A DNA stretch of 36,654 nt, taken from positions 1 to 36,654 of the forward strand of contig NZ_VJZD01000079.1 in assembly GCF_009377175.1 (NCBI RefSeq), in the 5' to 3' direction. The stretch is from Streptomyces adustus. GTDB taxonomy: Bacteria; Actinomycetota; Actinomycetes; Streptomycetales; Streptomycetaceae. This document shows positions 9,002-16,416 of this stretch, one piece after another. Both the position numbers and the translations under genes were made by a program. The notes below the pieces were generated by a model that made no database searches, was not told the origin of the DNA, and was given only the letters and a program-made list of their open reading frames with translations. The number at the start of each line of letters is the position of its first letter. Position 1 is the stretch's first letter.

Positions 9002-9453
9002 CCCGCACCCCGCCAGTAACCGGTGACCGGGGAGCGCAGTCGCACCGGCCCCTCTGCACGGCGGCACGCCCGGGACTACACGGTCTGAGGGGACTGCCGC
9101 TCCGCACCGCGTGCTGCGGGGCTGCCTGGCTGCACAGTTGCCCCTGCAGTGGCTGCGGGGGCAGCGGGCGCGGTGCGCGGCACCCGCGGGCTGACCTGAT
9201 GTCCGTGGGGGTGCGGGAACATCCGGCGAGGGTGTGTGGTTGATGGGGGTGTGGCGGTGGAGGGGACAGTGTCCCCGGGCCTCGCCTCTCGCCCATGAGG
9301 ACGATCGTTCGGCTGAAGCCTCATGGAGCCTTTCGCCGCGCAGGCGACCGCCCTTCACGGCCACACCCCTTTTCGCGAGGCTCCGCCGGGACCATCCCGG
9401 CGGAGCCTCGCGTGCTCCCGGTGTGGTGCCCAGGTACGCATGTGAACCTGGGG
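9002..9453. other. Intergenic region with terminator
   Basis: No gene is seen between the lamin-tail gene and the IS3 remnant. The only structured element is the 18-bp hairpin at 9374-9412. Confidence 0.4.
9374..9412 (+). terminator. 18-bp perfect hairpin
   Basis: Bases 9374-9391 (CGCGAGGCTCCGCCGGGA) pair perfectly with 9395-9412 around a 3-base loop CCA. It is a strong intrinsic-type terminator for the lamin-tail transcript about 370 bp upstream, or for read-through toward the IS3 element. Confidence 0.7.
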
Positions 9454-9503
9454 TGAACCGTTCCGGGTTCGGTGGAGACTCGATTCCATGAAAGGACCGA
9501 GTC

Positions 9504-9830
9504 ATGGCACCTCCCTCCTCCTACCCCGCTGAGCTGCGTAAACGAGCGGTCCGTATGGTCACCGAAGTCCGTGGTGACTACCCGAACGAGTCGGCCGCGT
9601 TGCGGGCGGTCGCGCAGAAGCTCGGCATCGGCTCTGCCGAGACGCTGCGCAACTGGGTCAGGCGGGACGAGATCGACTCCGGGCAGCGTCCGGGGACGAC
9701 CACGGAGGAGTCCGCGGCAATGAAGGCGCTGAAGAAGGAGAACGCCGAGCTCAAGCGGGCCAACGAGCTCCTGAAGGCAGCGGCGTCTTTCTTCGCGGCC
9801 GAGCTCGACCGGCCACACACACGCTCGTAG
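9504..9830 (+). CDS. IS3-family transposase OrfA
   Basis: This 108-aa protein has the standard OrfA layout. An N-terminal helix-turn-helix of Tn3/IS911 type (YPAELRKRAVRMVTE ... SAETLRNWVRRDEID) is followed by a leucine-zipper helix (MKALKKENAELKRANELLKAAASFFAAELD). In intact elements OrfA binds the ends and is joined to OrfB by a -1 ribosomal frameshift. ATG 9504 is preceded by AAAGGACCGAG. The OrfB frame is indeed the -1 frame and opens before the OrfA stop. Confidence 0.85.
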   Translation: MAPPSSYPAELRKRAVRMVTEVRGDYPNESAALRAVAQKLGIGSAETLRNWVRRDEIDSGQRPGTTTEESAAMKALKKENAELKRANELLKAAASFFAAELDRPHTRS

Positions 9831-10140
9831 CGTTCATCGACGAGCACAAGGACCGCTTCGGCGGCGTCGAGCCGATCTGCCGGGTCCTGACCGACCACGA
9901 CTGCAAGATCGCACCGTCCACCTACTACGCCCACCACAAACGCCGGGCCGCACCCTCGGCCCGCACCGTCCGCGACGCCGAACTGAAGACCTTGATCACT
10001 CAGGCGTACGAGGCCAACTACCGTGTCTACGGCGCCCGGAAGATCTGGCGGCACCTGAACCGGCAGAACGTTCTGGTGGCTCGCTGCACCGTCGAACGGC
10101 TCATGCGCGACCTTGGCATCACCGGAGCGGTCGGGCGGTT
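9821..10140 (+). pseudogene. IS3-family OrfB, N-terminal fragment
   Basis: In the -1 frame relative to OrfA, the sequence reads TLVAFIDEHKDRFGGVEPIC and continues (CKIAPSTYYAHHKRR; YRVYGARKIWRHLNRQ; CTVERLMRDLGITGAV), the HTH_21 region preceding the integrase core of IS3 OrfB. Family similarity ends at about 10130, where unrelated sequence follows, so all DDE residues are missing. It has no start codon of its own near the beginning, as expected for a frameshift-translated product. Confidence 0.75.
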
Positions 10141-11000
10141 GCGACGTCGACGCTCATTGTGTCCATCAGGTCACCCTGGTCTCTGGATCGTCCCTGCCTG
10201 GTCCTGTCTGCGTGGTGCTTGTCCCCCGGCCTGCGGCGGTTGACTCGCAGATCACCGCTTTGCGCCTGTCCCCTGTCGCTGTTCGAGGTTGATTACCTCA
10301 TCGTCGAACGAGCGGAAATCTATGTCGGCCAGAGTAGACATTGGGCGGTGGTGTGGTTATGGTTTCTCTCGTAGGCAGATCAACGGGGCCTGGCAGAGAT
10401 GAACTGCCGGGCAGCAGTACCGCAGTACACGCAGTTGCAGTGCGCAGGACGGTGCGGTGGTGGAGTTCCGAAGCCAGGTATGTCGCAGGACGGCGACGGG
10501 ACTGACGGCCGGACCGGGTGGCCCGCCGTGATCAGGGGCCGCCATGAGCAGTAACGCAGTGGCAGTTCAGTAGTGCAGTTCGCAGTACCAGCAGTGAAGT
10601 CAGTGAGCGGTACCTCGGTGAAGGCGTCGGCTGCGGACGCGCGCACCGGGAAGTTCGGCAGTGGGGTTCCAAGCCAGAGCAGACGCAGGACGGGCGACGG
10701 GGCTGGCTGCCGAAGAGTGGCGCTTACTCAGGTCACCAGCAGTTCGCATCACCAGGAGTACCAGCAGTACGCAGTCCCCGTTGGTAAGTAGTTCATCAAG
10801 AGGGAGGAACGGAGGAGCCGAGCGCCATCAGGATCGCCCGGGCGGAAGTCTTGAGCCCGGGTACCGCAGGACATCGATAGTGAGGTGGTCTCCGGTCAAG
10901 CAACCGCGATCCCCGTACACCCGACAGCTCCCAGGTCGGGTCGGCGGAAACAGAAAGCCGGCGCAGTACCAGGGTCGGCAGATGGTGTAACAGTTCCTTC
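10141..11000. repeat. CAGT-repeat leader region upstream of the MerR-type gene
   Basis: No gene is supported here. From about 10409 the plus strand carries three clusters dense in GCAGTAC/GCAGTTC/CAGCAGT words, at about 10409-10446, 10550-10605 and 10735-10785, spaced 140-185 bp. The first two are each followed by a related segment (GGAGTTCCGAAGCCAGG at about 10464; GGGGTTCCAAGCCAGAG at about 10660, and then GCAGGACGG-CGACGGG). This is a tandem imperfect repeat rather than coding sequence. It could be a structured leader RNA or an array of protein-binding sites for the downstream regulator. The stretch 10141-10400 shows nothing recognisable. Confidence 0.5.
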
Positions 11001-11032
11001 GGGGCCCTGGTGCCATATGGCACCAGGGCCCC
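11001..11032. promoter_or_regulatory. 32-bp perfect palindrome before the MerR-type gene
   Basis: The 16-base half GGGGCCCTGGTGCCAT at 11001-11016 is followed by its exact reverse complement. The palindrome ends 26 bases before the ATG of the MerR-type gene, leaving just room for the GAGAGG ribosome site. It may be an operator for the regulator itself (MerR dimers bind palindromes) or a hairpin in the mRNA leader that stops transcription or controls translation. Confidence 0.6.
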
Positions 11033-11058
11033 CTCAGCGTGTTCCACAGAGAGGTGCA

Positions 11059-11391
11059 ATGACAGCAGACGATTCGTTCGGCCGTCTCGATGACGACGAC
11101 TACCCCGCCTACACCATGGGCCGGGCCGCCGAGTTGCTCGGCACCACCCCCGGCTTCCTCCGCGCCCTGGGCGAACACCGCCTGATCACCCCCCTGCGCT
11201 CCGAGGGCGGCCACCGCCGCTACTCCCGCTACCAGCTGCGCATCGCCGCCCGCGCCCGGGAAATCGTCGACCAGGGCACCCCCATCGAGGCCGCCTGCCG
11301 CATCGTCATCCTCGAAGACCAGCTCGAGGAAGCCCAGCGCATCAACGCCGAGTACCGCCGCGCGGCATCCCGGAACGCGGCCGACATCTGA
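11059..11391 (+). CDS. MerR-type HTH regulator, 110 aa
   Basis: ATG 11059 follows GAGAGG. Residues about 17-85 form a winged MerR DNA-binding domain (YTMGRAAELLGTTPGFLRAL; LITPLRSEGGHRRYSRYQLRIAARAREIVDQG). The next residues (PIEAACRIVILEDQLEEAQRINAEYRRA) make a dimerisation helix. There is no effector domain and no metal-binding cysteines after the helix, so it is one of the short MerR-like Streptomyces regulators, not a metal sensor. Its long CAGT-rich leader and the adjacent palindrome suggest autoregulation. Target genes are unknown; the hemolysin III remnant downstream is the nearest candidate but is broken. Confidence 0.8.
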   Translation: MTADDSFGRLDDDDYPAYTMGRAAELLGTTPGFLRALGEHRLITPLRSEGGHRRYSRYQLRIAARAREIVDQGTPIEAACRIVILEDQLEEAQRINAEYRRAASRNAADI

Positions 11392-11615
11392 CCCGCAGTC
11401 CGGGGTGACGCGCCGGGCCGTATTCTTCCGCAGATATTCAGAATATGGACGCATGATCGCCGAAGATGCTCAGCCGCCGGCACACGGGCGGAAGTCCCAG
11501 CCCCGCTCCGGCACCACGCCCGACGCCCTGCGGCCTCCCGCGGTTGATGCGCCTGTTGGCACATCCGTCCGGCTGACCGCCGGGCGCAGCGCACGGCGGC
11601 TGCGCTGAAGCGAGG

Positions 11616-12280
11616 ATGCGCGGCTGGCTGCACGTCGGCGTGTTCCCCCTCTCACTGGTCGGCGACATCGTCCTGATCGCTGCTTCGCGCTCGGCTGCGG
11701 CAGCGGCGGTCTGCTCGGTGTACGAGCTGTCGGCCTGCCTGCTGTTCGGTACCAGTGCGGTCTACCACCGCGGAAGGTGGGGTCCGTACGGGGAGGTGGT
11801 CTTGCGGCGGCTGGACCACGCGAACATCTTCCTGATCATCGCCGGCACGCACTCCGTTGGCGGTACTGCTGCTGCCCGCGGGCCAGCGGTTGGTGCTGCT
11901 GGCCGGGGTGTGGGCAGGCGCCTTGGCCGGCATCGCCTTCCGCATGCGGTGGACCGGGGCTCCCCGGTGGCTATACACCCCGTGCTACATCGTCCTGGGC
12001 TGGGTGGCCGTCTTCTACGTGCCCGACTTCGCGCGCACCGGCGGCACCGCAGTGGCCGTACTCGTTATTGCCGGTGGTCTGCTCTACACGCGGGCGCGGT
12101 CGTGTACGGACTCAAGCGCCCTGATCCTTCACCGGCCTGGTTCGGCTTTCACGAGGTCTTCCACGCCCTCACCATCGCCGCCTTCACCGCGCACTCCACA
12201 GACATCGTCCTGACAGTCACAGGACTGCTTCGGCGCAGGCCCGGCCCCAACCCCTCCTCGCGTGCTCAGCCACCCGAGGT
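11616..12280 (+). pseudogene. Hemolysin III (HlyIII/PAQR-like) membrane protein, frameshifted
   Basis: Three successive frames together give an HlyIII-family seven-helix protein. The pieces are RGWLHVGVFPLSLVGDIVLI to HANIFLIIAGT (11616-11850, including SAVYHRG and LRRLDHANIF), then TPLAVLLLPAGQ to GGLLYT in the +1 frame (about 11850-12090), then GAVVYGLKRPDPSP and FGFHEVFHALTIAAFTAH back in the first frame (to about 12240). The conserved His/Asp metal-site motifs (YHR, LDHA, HEVFH) are all present. Two small deletions, probably two bases near 11848 and one near 12088, disrupt it. The upstream end is also unclear. It is inactive as a single protein unless these are sequencing errors. Confidence 0.75.
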
Positions 12281-12336
12281 TGGGGGGGGCAGGCTGAGTG
12301 GCAGCTTCGAGTGGTGAACGACAACCCTCTTCCTTA

Positions 12337-14086
12337 AGGGCTTGCCGGGAAACAAGTCGTGGCTTCAAGCTGCGGGGATCGTTGTTCTGGTATGGGGAGA
12401 CCGGAGGGGATCGAGGCTGTCCTGGCCGCGAAGTTCCAGGCGTTGTTGCCGCATCTGGACGAGCGTCAGCGGCGGCTGGCCATAGGAGCGGAAGCACGGT
12501 CGCTGGGACATGGCGGGATCCGGCTCGTCGCCGCTGCGGCCGGGGTTCGGGAGGGCACGGTCTCGCGCGGGGTGGCGGAACTGGAGTCCGGCCAGGCGCC
12601 GTTGGGACGGGTCCGCCGAGCGGGCGGGGGCCGGAAGAAGGCGAGTGAGCTGGATGCGGGACTGCGGCCTGCGTTGCTTGCGTTGGTCGAGCCCGACGAG
12701 CGGGGCGATCCGATGTCGCCGCTGCGCTGGACGACGAAGTCGACCCGGAAGCTGGCGGCGGAGCTGACCCGGCAGGGCCATCGCGTCTCCGCCGACACGG
12801 TCGCCGGCCTGCTCCGGGAGGAAGGCTTCAGCCTGCAGGCCAACGCCAAGACCATCGAAGGCACCCAACACCCGGACAGGGACGCCCAGTTCCGCTACCT
12901 CAACGAGCAGGCACGCGACCACCGGGACGCCGGGGACCCGGTGATCAGCGTGGACACCAAGAAGAAGGAGCTGATCGGCGAGTACAAGAACGCCGGTCGC
13001 GAATGGCGGCCCGCCGGGCAGCCCGTCAGGGTCAACACGCACGACTTCCCGGGACAGGCCGAGAAAGCGATCCCTTACGGGATCTACGACATGGAGGCGA
13101 ACACCGGCTGGGTCACCATCGGCACCGATCATGACACGGCGGCGTTCGCCGTCGCCTCGATCAAGCGCTGGTGGCGGGTCCGAGGCCGGCACGACTACCC
13201 CTTCGCCCGCCGACTTCTGATCACCGCCGACGGCGGGGGCTCCAATGGCTACCGCACCCGCGGCTGGAAGACCCACCTGGCCGACCTTGCCGCCGAGACC
13301 GGCCTGGAGATCACCGTGTGTCACCTGCCACCGGGCACGTCGAAGTGGAACAAGATCGAACACCGGCTGTTCTCCCACATCACCATGAACTGGCGCGGCA
13401 GGCCCCTGACCAGCCATGAAGTCATGCTCCGGGCCATCTCCGCGACGACCAGCCGCACCGGTCTGACAGTGCATGCCGAACTCGACAGCGGTGAGTACCC
13501 CACCGGCATCCGGGTCAGCGACCAAGCCATCGCCGCCTTGCCGATCACACGCCACCGTTTCCACGGAGACTGGAACTACACCGTTCACCCCGCAGATCAC
13601 CAACCGGGCCCAGCCCTTCCCCGGCAACGCGGATGGTCAGCCGAGGGCTCCCGCCCCCTCATGCTCCACGACCTGCAGCACCCAGAGCTGACCGGCATGT
13701 CCCGCAAACACCTCAGCGACCTGACCCACTCCTTGATCCCCAGGCTGGAAGAGCGCCGTGAACAGATCCGCCACGCAGCCCGCGGCGGACCACGCCGCGT
13801 CGCCCCGGGCACTGGCCGCAAACCCACACTCACACCCGCCGACCAGATCCTCGTCACCGTCCTCTACCTGCGGAAACACTCTCGTCAGGAGCTTCTCGGC
13901 CAGCTGTTCAACACCACCGCCATGACCATCAGCCGTGCCGTGAAAGATGTCCGCCCGCTGCTGCAAGCCAACGGTGTCTGTCTCCCCGCCTCAACAGCCC
14001 GTTTCCGCACGCCGGAAGACATCGCCAGATTCCTCGAGCCCGATAAGACCAAGATCAAAACGACGTGTTGATTACCGGCAAGCCCT
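12337..14086 (+). mobile_element. ISAzo13-family insertion sequence
   Basis: The ends carry the 12-bp perfect inverted repeat AGGGCTTGCCGG at 12337-12348, with its complement at 14075-14086; similarity continues weakly inward (ACAAGTCGT/ACACGTCGT). One transposase gene fills the element. A target duplication is not evident. Its right end abuts the IS5-type element, whose insertion site is the TAA directly following. Confidence 0.75.
12392..14071 (+). CDS. ISAzo13-family transposase
   Basis: The 559-aa product starting at ATG 12392 matches ISAzo13-type (Rhodopirellula-type DDE) transposases. It has an N-terminal HTH (RLVAAAAGVREGTVSRGVAEL), then TTKSTRKLAAELTRQGHRVS, and the catalytic core with VISVDTKKKELIGEYKNAGR, LLITADGGGSNG and the Glu region SKWNKIEHRLFSHI. 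A C-terminal extension (about residues 450-559: LTGMSRKHLSDLTHSL ... LTPADQILVTVLYLRKHSRQELLGQLF) resembles the HTH of IS5-type transposases, with probable DNA-binding role. The gene is intact, with the stop just inside the right repeat, so the element may be mobile. Confidence 0.85.
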   Translation: MGRPEGIEAVLAAKFQALLPHLDERQRRLAIGAEARSLGHGGIRLVAAAAGVREGTVSRGVAELESGQAPLGRVRRAGGGRKKASELDAGLRPALLALVEPDERGDPMSPLRWTTKSTRKLAAELTRQGHRVSADTVAGLLREEGFSLQANAKTIEGTQHPDRDAQFRYLNEQARDHRDAGDPVISVDTKKKELIGEYKNAGREWRPAGQPVRVNTHDFPGQAEKAIPYGIYDMEANTGWVTIGTDHDTAAFAVASIKRWWRVRGRHDYPFARRLLITADGGGSNGYRTRGWKTHLADLAAETGLEITVCHLPPGTSKWNKIEHRLFSHITMNWRGRPLTSHEVMLRAISATTSRTGLTVHAELDSGEYPTGIRVSDQAIAALPITRHRFHGDWNYTVHPADHQPGPALPRQRGWSAEGSRPLMLHDLQHPELTGMSRKHLSDLTHSLIPRLEERREQIRHAARGGPRRVAPGTGRKPTLTPADQILVTVLYLRKHSRQELLGQLFNTTAMTISRAVKDVRPLLQANGVCLPASTARFRTPEDIARFLEPDKTKIKTTC

Positions 14087-14121
14087 AACAGCGGCTAACA
14101 GAATGAGCCTCGCGGGCTGAT

Positions 14122-14652
14122 CTACAGAGATCCCGGCTCGCCGTCGGCGATGAACCGCGTCAGGGATCGCTCCAGCAGTTCCAGAAACTGCCGCAGGTCA
14201 TCGGCTACCTTGTCGAGCTCCGGTTCGTCCAGCGACGCCGTCCTCGTCCGATGAACCGACCCATCAGGGCCCACGACGTAGGACAGGCCGCCGCCGTTCG
14301 AACCGATGACCAGACCGTGGACCTTCTGGTCCGCACCGACGTCGACAGCGCCGTACTCCTGGAGTCGCAGAAGGACGTCACTTGCTGAGTCGAGGAAGTA
14401 GCCGTTGCCGACGTCCGCCCAGGTGACGTCGCCGATGCTGTCGTAGAAGGTGACCAGGTCGGCCGGGATGAGGCTCGCTTGGGCAAGCGCGCGAGCAGCG
14501 GCTTGATCGTCGCTGTCGGCAGGCCGGACCTCGTTGGCGCCAGGGGGAAAGCCGTGCCGATGCTCGAACTCTCCTGTCATTGCCGTGAGGGCCCCGGTAA
14601 CTCTGTCTGTCCACGAGGCCAGCCAGGCGGGTGAAAGCGAATGGTCACTCAT
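14122..14652 (-). CDS. SMI1/KNR4 (SUKH) family protein
   Basis: The 176-aa product has the SUKH-superfamily pattern. An N-terminal helix precedes a peptide-binding-like alpha/beta core: LIPADLVTFYDSIGDVTWAD, then VLLRLQEYGAVDVG, the glycine-rich turn LVIGSNGGGLSYVVGPDG, and a C-terminal helix (ELDKVADDLRQFLELLERSL). SUKH proteins are best known as immunity proteins of polymorphic toxin systems, and as general signalling folds in bacteria. No toxin gene is adjacent. The gene lies between the inverted repeats of the IS5-type element, on the transposase strand and 64 bp after its stop, so it may be expressed from the same transcript. The start ATG 14652 has only a weak ribosome site. Confidence 0.75.
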   Translation of the reverse strand: MSDHSLSPAWLASWTDRVTGALTAMTGEFEHRHGFPPGANEVRPADSDDQAAARALAQASLIPADLVTFYDSIGDVTWADVGNGYFLDSASDVLLRLQEYGAVDVGADQKVHGLVIGSNGGGLSYVVGPDGSVHRTRTASLDEPELDKVADDLRQFLELLERSLTRFIADGEPGSL

Positions 14653-14716
14653 GAGGCCGGATCATGGCATGAGGCCGGGACATCCATGAGGCGACCAGCG
14701 GCCTTGCATCCCAACA

Positions 14717-15570
14717 TCAGCGCACTGCCCTGAGTTGTCGGTGGGTGATGAGGCAGCAGGCGAGTTTCAGGAATGCTTCGTGGATGTCGGCTCGTCGTTC
14801 CCGCCGGATCCGCAGGCGTCGGAAGCCGTGCAACCAGGCGAAACTCCTCTCCACGACCCAGCGGTAGGTGCCCAGCCCTGTGCCGTGCCGGGTGCCGCGG
14901 CGGGCGATCGCGGGCACGATGCCGCGGGCGCGGACCTGGTCACGGTAGATGTCGTGGTCGTAGCCGCGGTCGGCGAACAGTGAGTCCGGCTTGCGGCGGG
15001 GATGGCCTACCCTGCCGCGGACTGGCGGGATCGCGTCGAGCAAGGGCAACAGTTGGGTGACGTCGTTGCGGTTGCCGCCGGTCAGCAGGACTGCGAGCGG
15101 GGTGCCGCGCCCGTCAGTGATCAGGTGATGCTTGGAGCCGGCTCGGCCCCGGTCGACCGGCGAGGGACCCGTCTGGCTCCCCCTTTTAGCGCCCTGACGT
15201 GGGAGGAGTCGACCACGCAACGGGACCAGTCCAGCCGCGAGGCCGCGTTCAGGTCGGCCAGCAGGGCCTCGTGCAGTTGCTGCCAGACGCCGGCCTGGTT
15301 CCAGTCCCGTAAGCGCCGCCAGCACGTCATGCCCGAGCCGAAGCCGAGACCTTGCGGCAGGTACTCCCACTGGATCCCGGTATGCAGCACGTACAGGATC
15401 CCGCACAACACCTGCCGGTCTGGCAGCGGTTTGCGGCCCGGGTGACGAAAGCGTCGCTCGCGCTGCGGAAGCAGCGGCTCCAGGCGGTTCCACAGCTCAT
15501 CCGACACGATCCACGGCGACGTCCCCACACCGGACGAACGCTCAACTACCGCCCTCGACACGGCCATCAC
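14717..15570 (-). CDS. IS5-family transposase, two frames joined by -1 frameshift
   Basis: The first frame (15570 to 15121) encodes the DUF4096-type N-terminal domain (WNRLEPLLPQRE, GKPLPDRQ-like RKPLPDRQVLCGILYVLHTG, WRRLRDWNQAGVW) and the first catalytic Asp (VVDSSHVRAL). The second, -1 frame continues KRGSQTGPSPVDRGRAGSK to the stop at 14717 and holds the second Asp (SLFADRGYDHD) and the Glu motif (VVERSFAWLHGFRRL). The frames overlap at a run read on the minus strand as CTAAAAGGGGG (15179-15189), a plausible slippage site. Two-frame expression of this kind is usual for IS5/IS427-type elements. All DDE residues are present, so the transposase is probably functional. Confidence 0.8.
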
Positions 15571-15603
15571 GACCGAGCCACCTCATTGTGTTAGCCGCTG
15601 TAA

Positions 15604-15901
15604 CTCTGCGGTCCCGCTAGGCCAGTATCTAAGACCGCGAGGTGAGGATTTGACGCCCGGCGTGGGGAGAGTTTTTCCGCAATGAACAGGGTGAGGTTAT
15701 TCAGCGTACGCAGGCCGATACGGCATGCTACTGTCGACCTCAGTTGCAGTCGCGGCTCCCAAAAACTTCAAGCGCCTTCGTCGGTATTCCCAGTTGACGG
15801 AAGAGTTTTCATTTTCGGTCATTTCCGGGCAGGGCATCATCGCGGCGACACGGTGTCCGTGCAGTGCGGATTCTGGTGTACTGCCCCAAAGGAGATATGA
15901 C
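15604..15901 (+). promoter_or_regulatory. Cold-shock gene leader region
   Basis: The 300 bp between the IS5-type element and the cold-shock gene hold no gene and are less GC-rich than the surroundings, with T-rich stretches (GTTTTCATTTTCGG near 15806). Long, partly AT-rich 5' untranslated leaders are typical of cold-shock genes. A TTGACG at about 15795 could be a -35 element but no clear -10 follows at the right spacing, so no promoter is fixed. Confidence 0.35.
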
Positions 15902-16105
15902 ATGGCGTCTGGCACCGTGAAGTGGTTCAACGCGGCAAAGGGTTTCGGCTTCATCGAGCAGGACGGTGGCGGCGCTGACGTGTTCGCCCACTTCTCGAAC
16001 ATCGCCGCCCAGGGCTTCCGTGAGCTGCTCGAAGGCCAGAGGGTCACCTTTGACATCGTGCAGGGTCAGAAGGGCCCGACGGCCGAGAACATCGTTCCCG
16101 CCTGA
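15902..16105 (+). CDS. CspA-family cold-shock protein
   Basis: The 67-aa protein is a complete cold-shock domain. It has KWFNAAKGFGFIEQDGG with the RNP1 aromatic positions, DVFAHFSNI (RNP2-like VFAHF), and the C-terminal strand GPTAENIV. It binds single-stranded RNA/DNA and acts as an RNA chaperone. ATG 15902 has an excellent AAAGGAG 7 bases upstream. The gene begins a same-strand group with a DEAD-box RNA helicase and a CBS protein. Csp plus DEAD-box helicase is a recurrent Streptomyces pairing for RNA unwinding at low temperature. Confidence 0.92.
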   Translation: MASGTVKWFNAAKGFGFIEQDGGGADVFAHFSNIAAQGFRELLEGQRVTFDIVQGQKGPTAENIVPA

Positions 16106-16416
16106 CAGGGACGCGTATTTTGCAGTTGGTTCCTGCATCTTACGGGGGGCGGACACCAACTGCGGGCATTTCCTGCACTGCTTTCACATGTGGCACAAGC
16201 CCCGCCTGCCGATGCGTGCCCCTTCGGAGCTGCCCTGTCGGCGTTCTCGTTTTCCCGACCGCGTGACGTCACCGATTTCATTGCCTGCGCCCGACGCCGG
16301 ATTTTCCGCAGGTCAGATTCGCTTTGGTATTCTATTCGGCCCGTTCTTGTGGTTTCCCGCGCTGTTCTTCCGCTGCGGAATTCCCTTGGTACGTGCCGTA
16401 TCAAGGAAGGTTCTGA
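16106..16416 (+). other. Intergenic region with hairpin between csp and helicase
   Basis: No gene is seen. GCAGTTGGT at 16122-16130 pairs with ACCAACTGC at 16155-16163 (9 bp, 24-base loop) directly after csp, a candidate terminator or attenuator. The stretch 16310-16350 is more AT-rich (TTTGGTATTCTATTC) and may hold a promoter for the helicase. Confidence 0.4.

Larger units (their letters stand above)
9454..10140 (+). mobile_element. Truncated IS3-family element
   Basis: A likely left inverted repeat starts TGAACCGTTCCGGGTTCGG at 9454, followed by orfA and the first third of orfB. The homologous sequence stops at about 10130-10140, and no right end is present. The rest, including the catalytic DDE core, has been lost, so the copy is dead in cis. 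Confidence 0.65.
14089..15600 (-). mobile_element. IS5-family element apparently carrying a SUKH passenger gene
   Basis: Inverted repeats of 19 bp (CAGCGGCTAACASAATGAG, one mismatch) lie at 14089-14107 and 15582-15600, flanked on both sides by the trinucleotide TAA as a target duplication. The right repeat is 12 bases from the transposase start, as normal. The left repeat, however, lies about 610 bp beyond the transposase stop, and the SMI1/KNR4 gene fills that space. No better left end was seen nearer the transposase. The element is therefore read as 1.5 kb with a passenger gene, inserted at the right end of the ISAzo13 copy. Confidence 0.6.

Noticed and set aside
10153..10162. CTCATTGTGT as a further IS5-type end
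   Set aside because: Only 10 bases match the 15582 repeat and the rest diverges; a chance match is possible and no transposase adjoins.
12365..13627. 420-codon minus frame opposite the ISAzo13 transposase
   Set aside because: It is antisense shadow of an intact transposase between matched inverted repeats.
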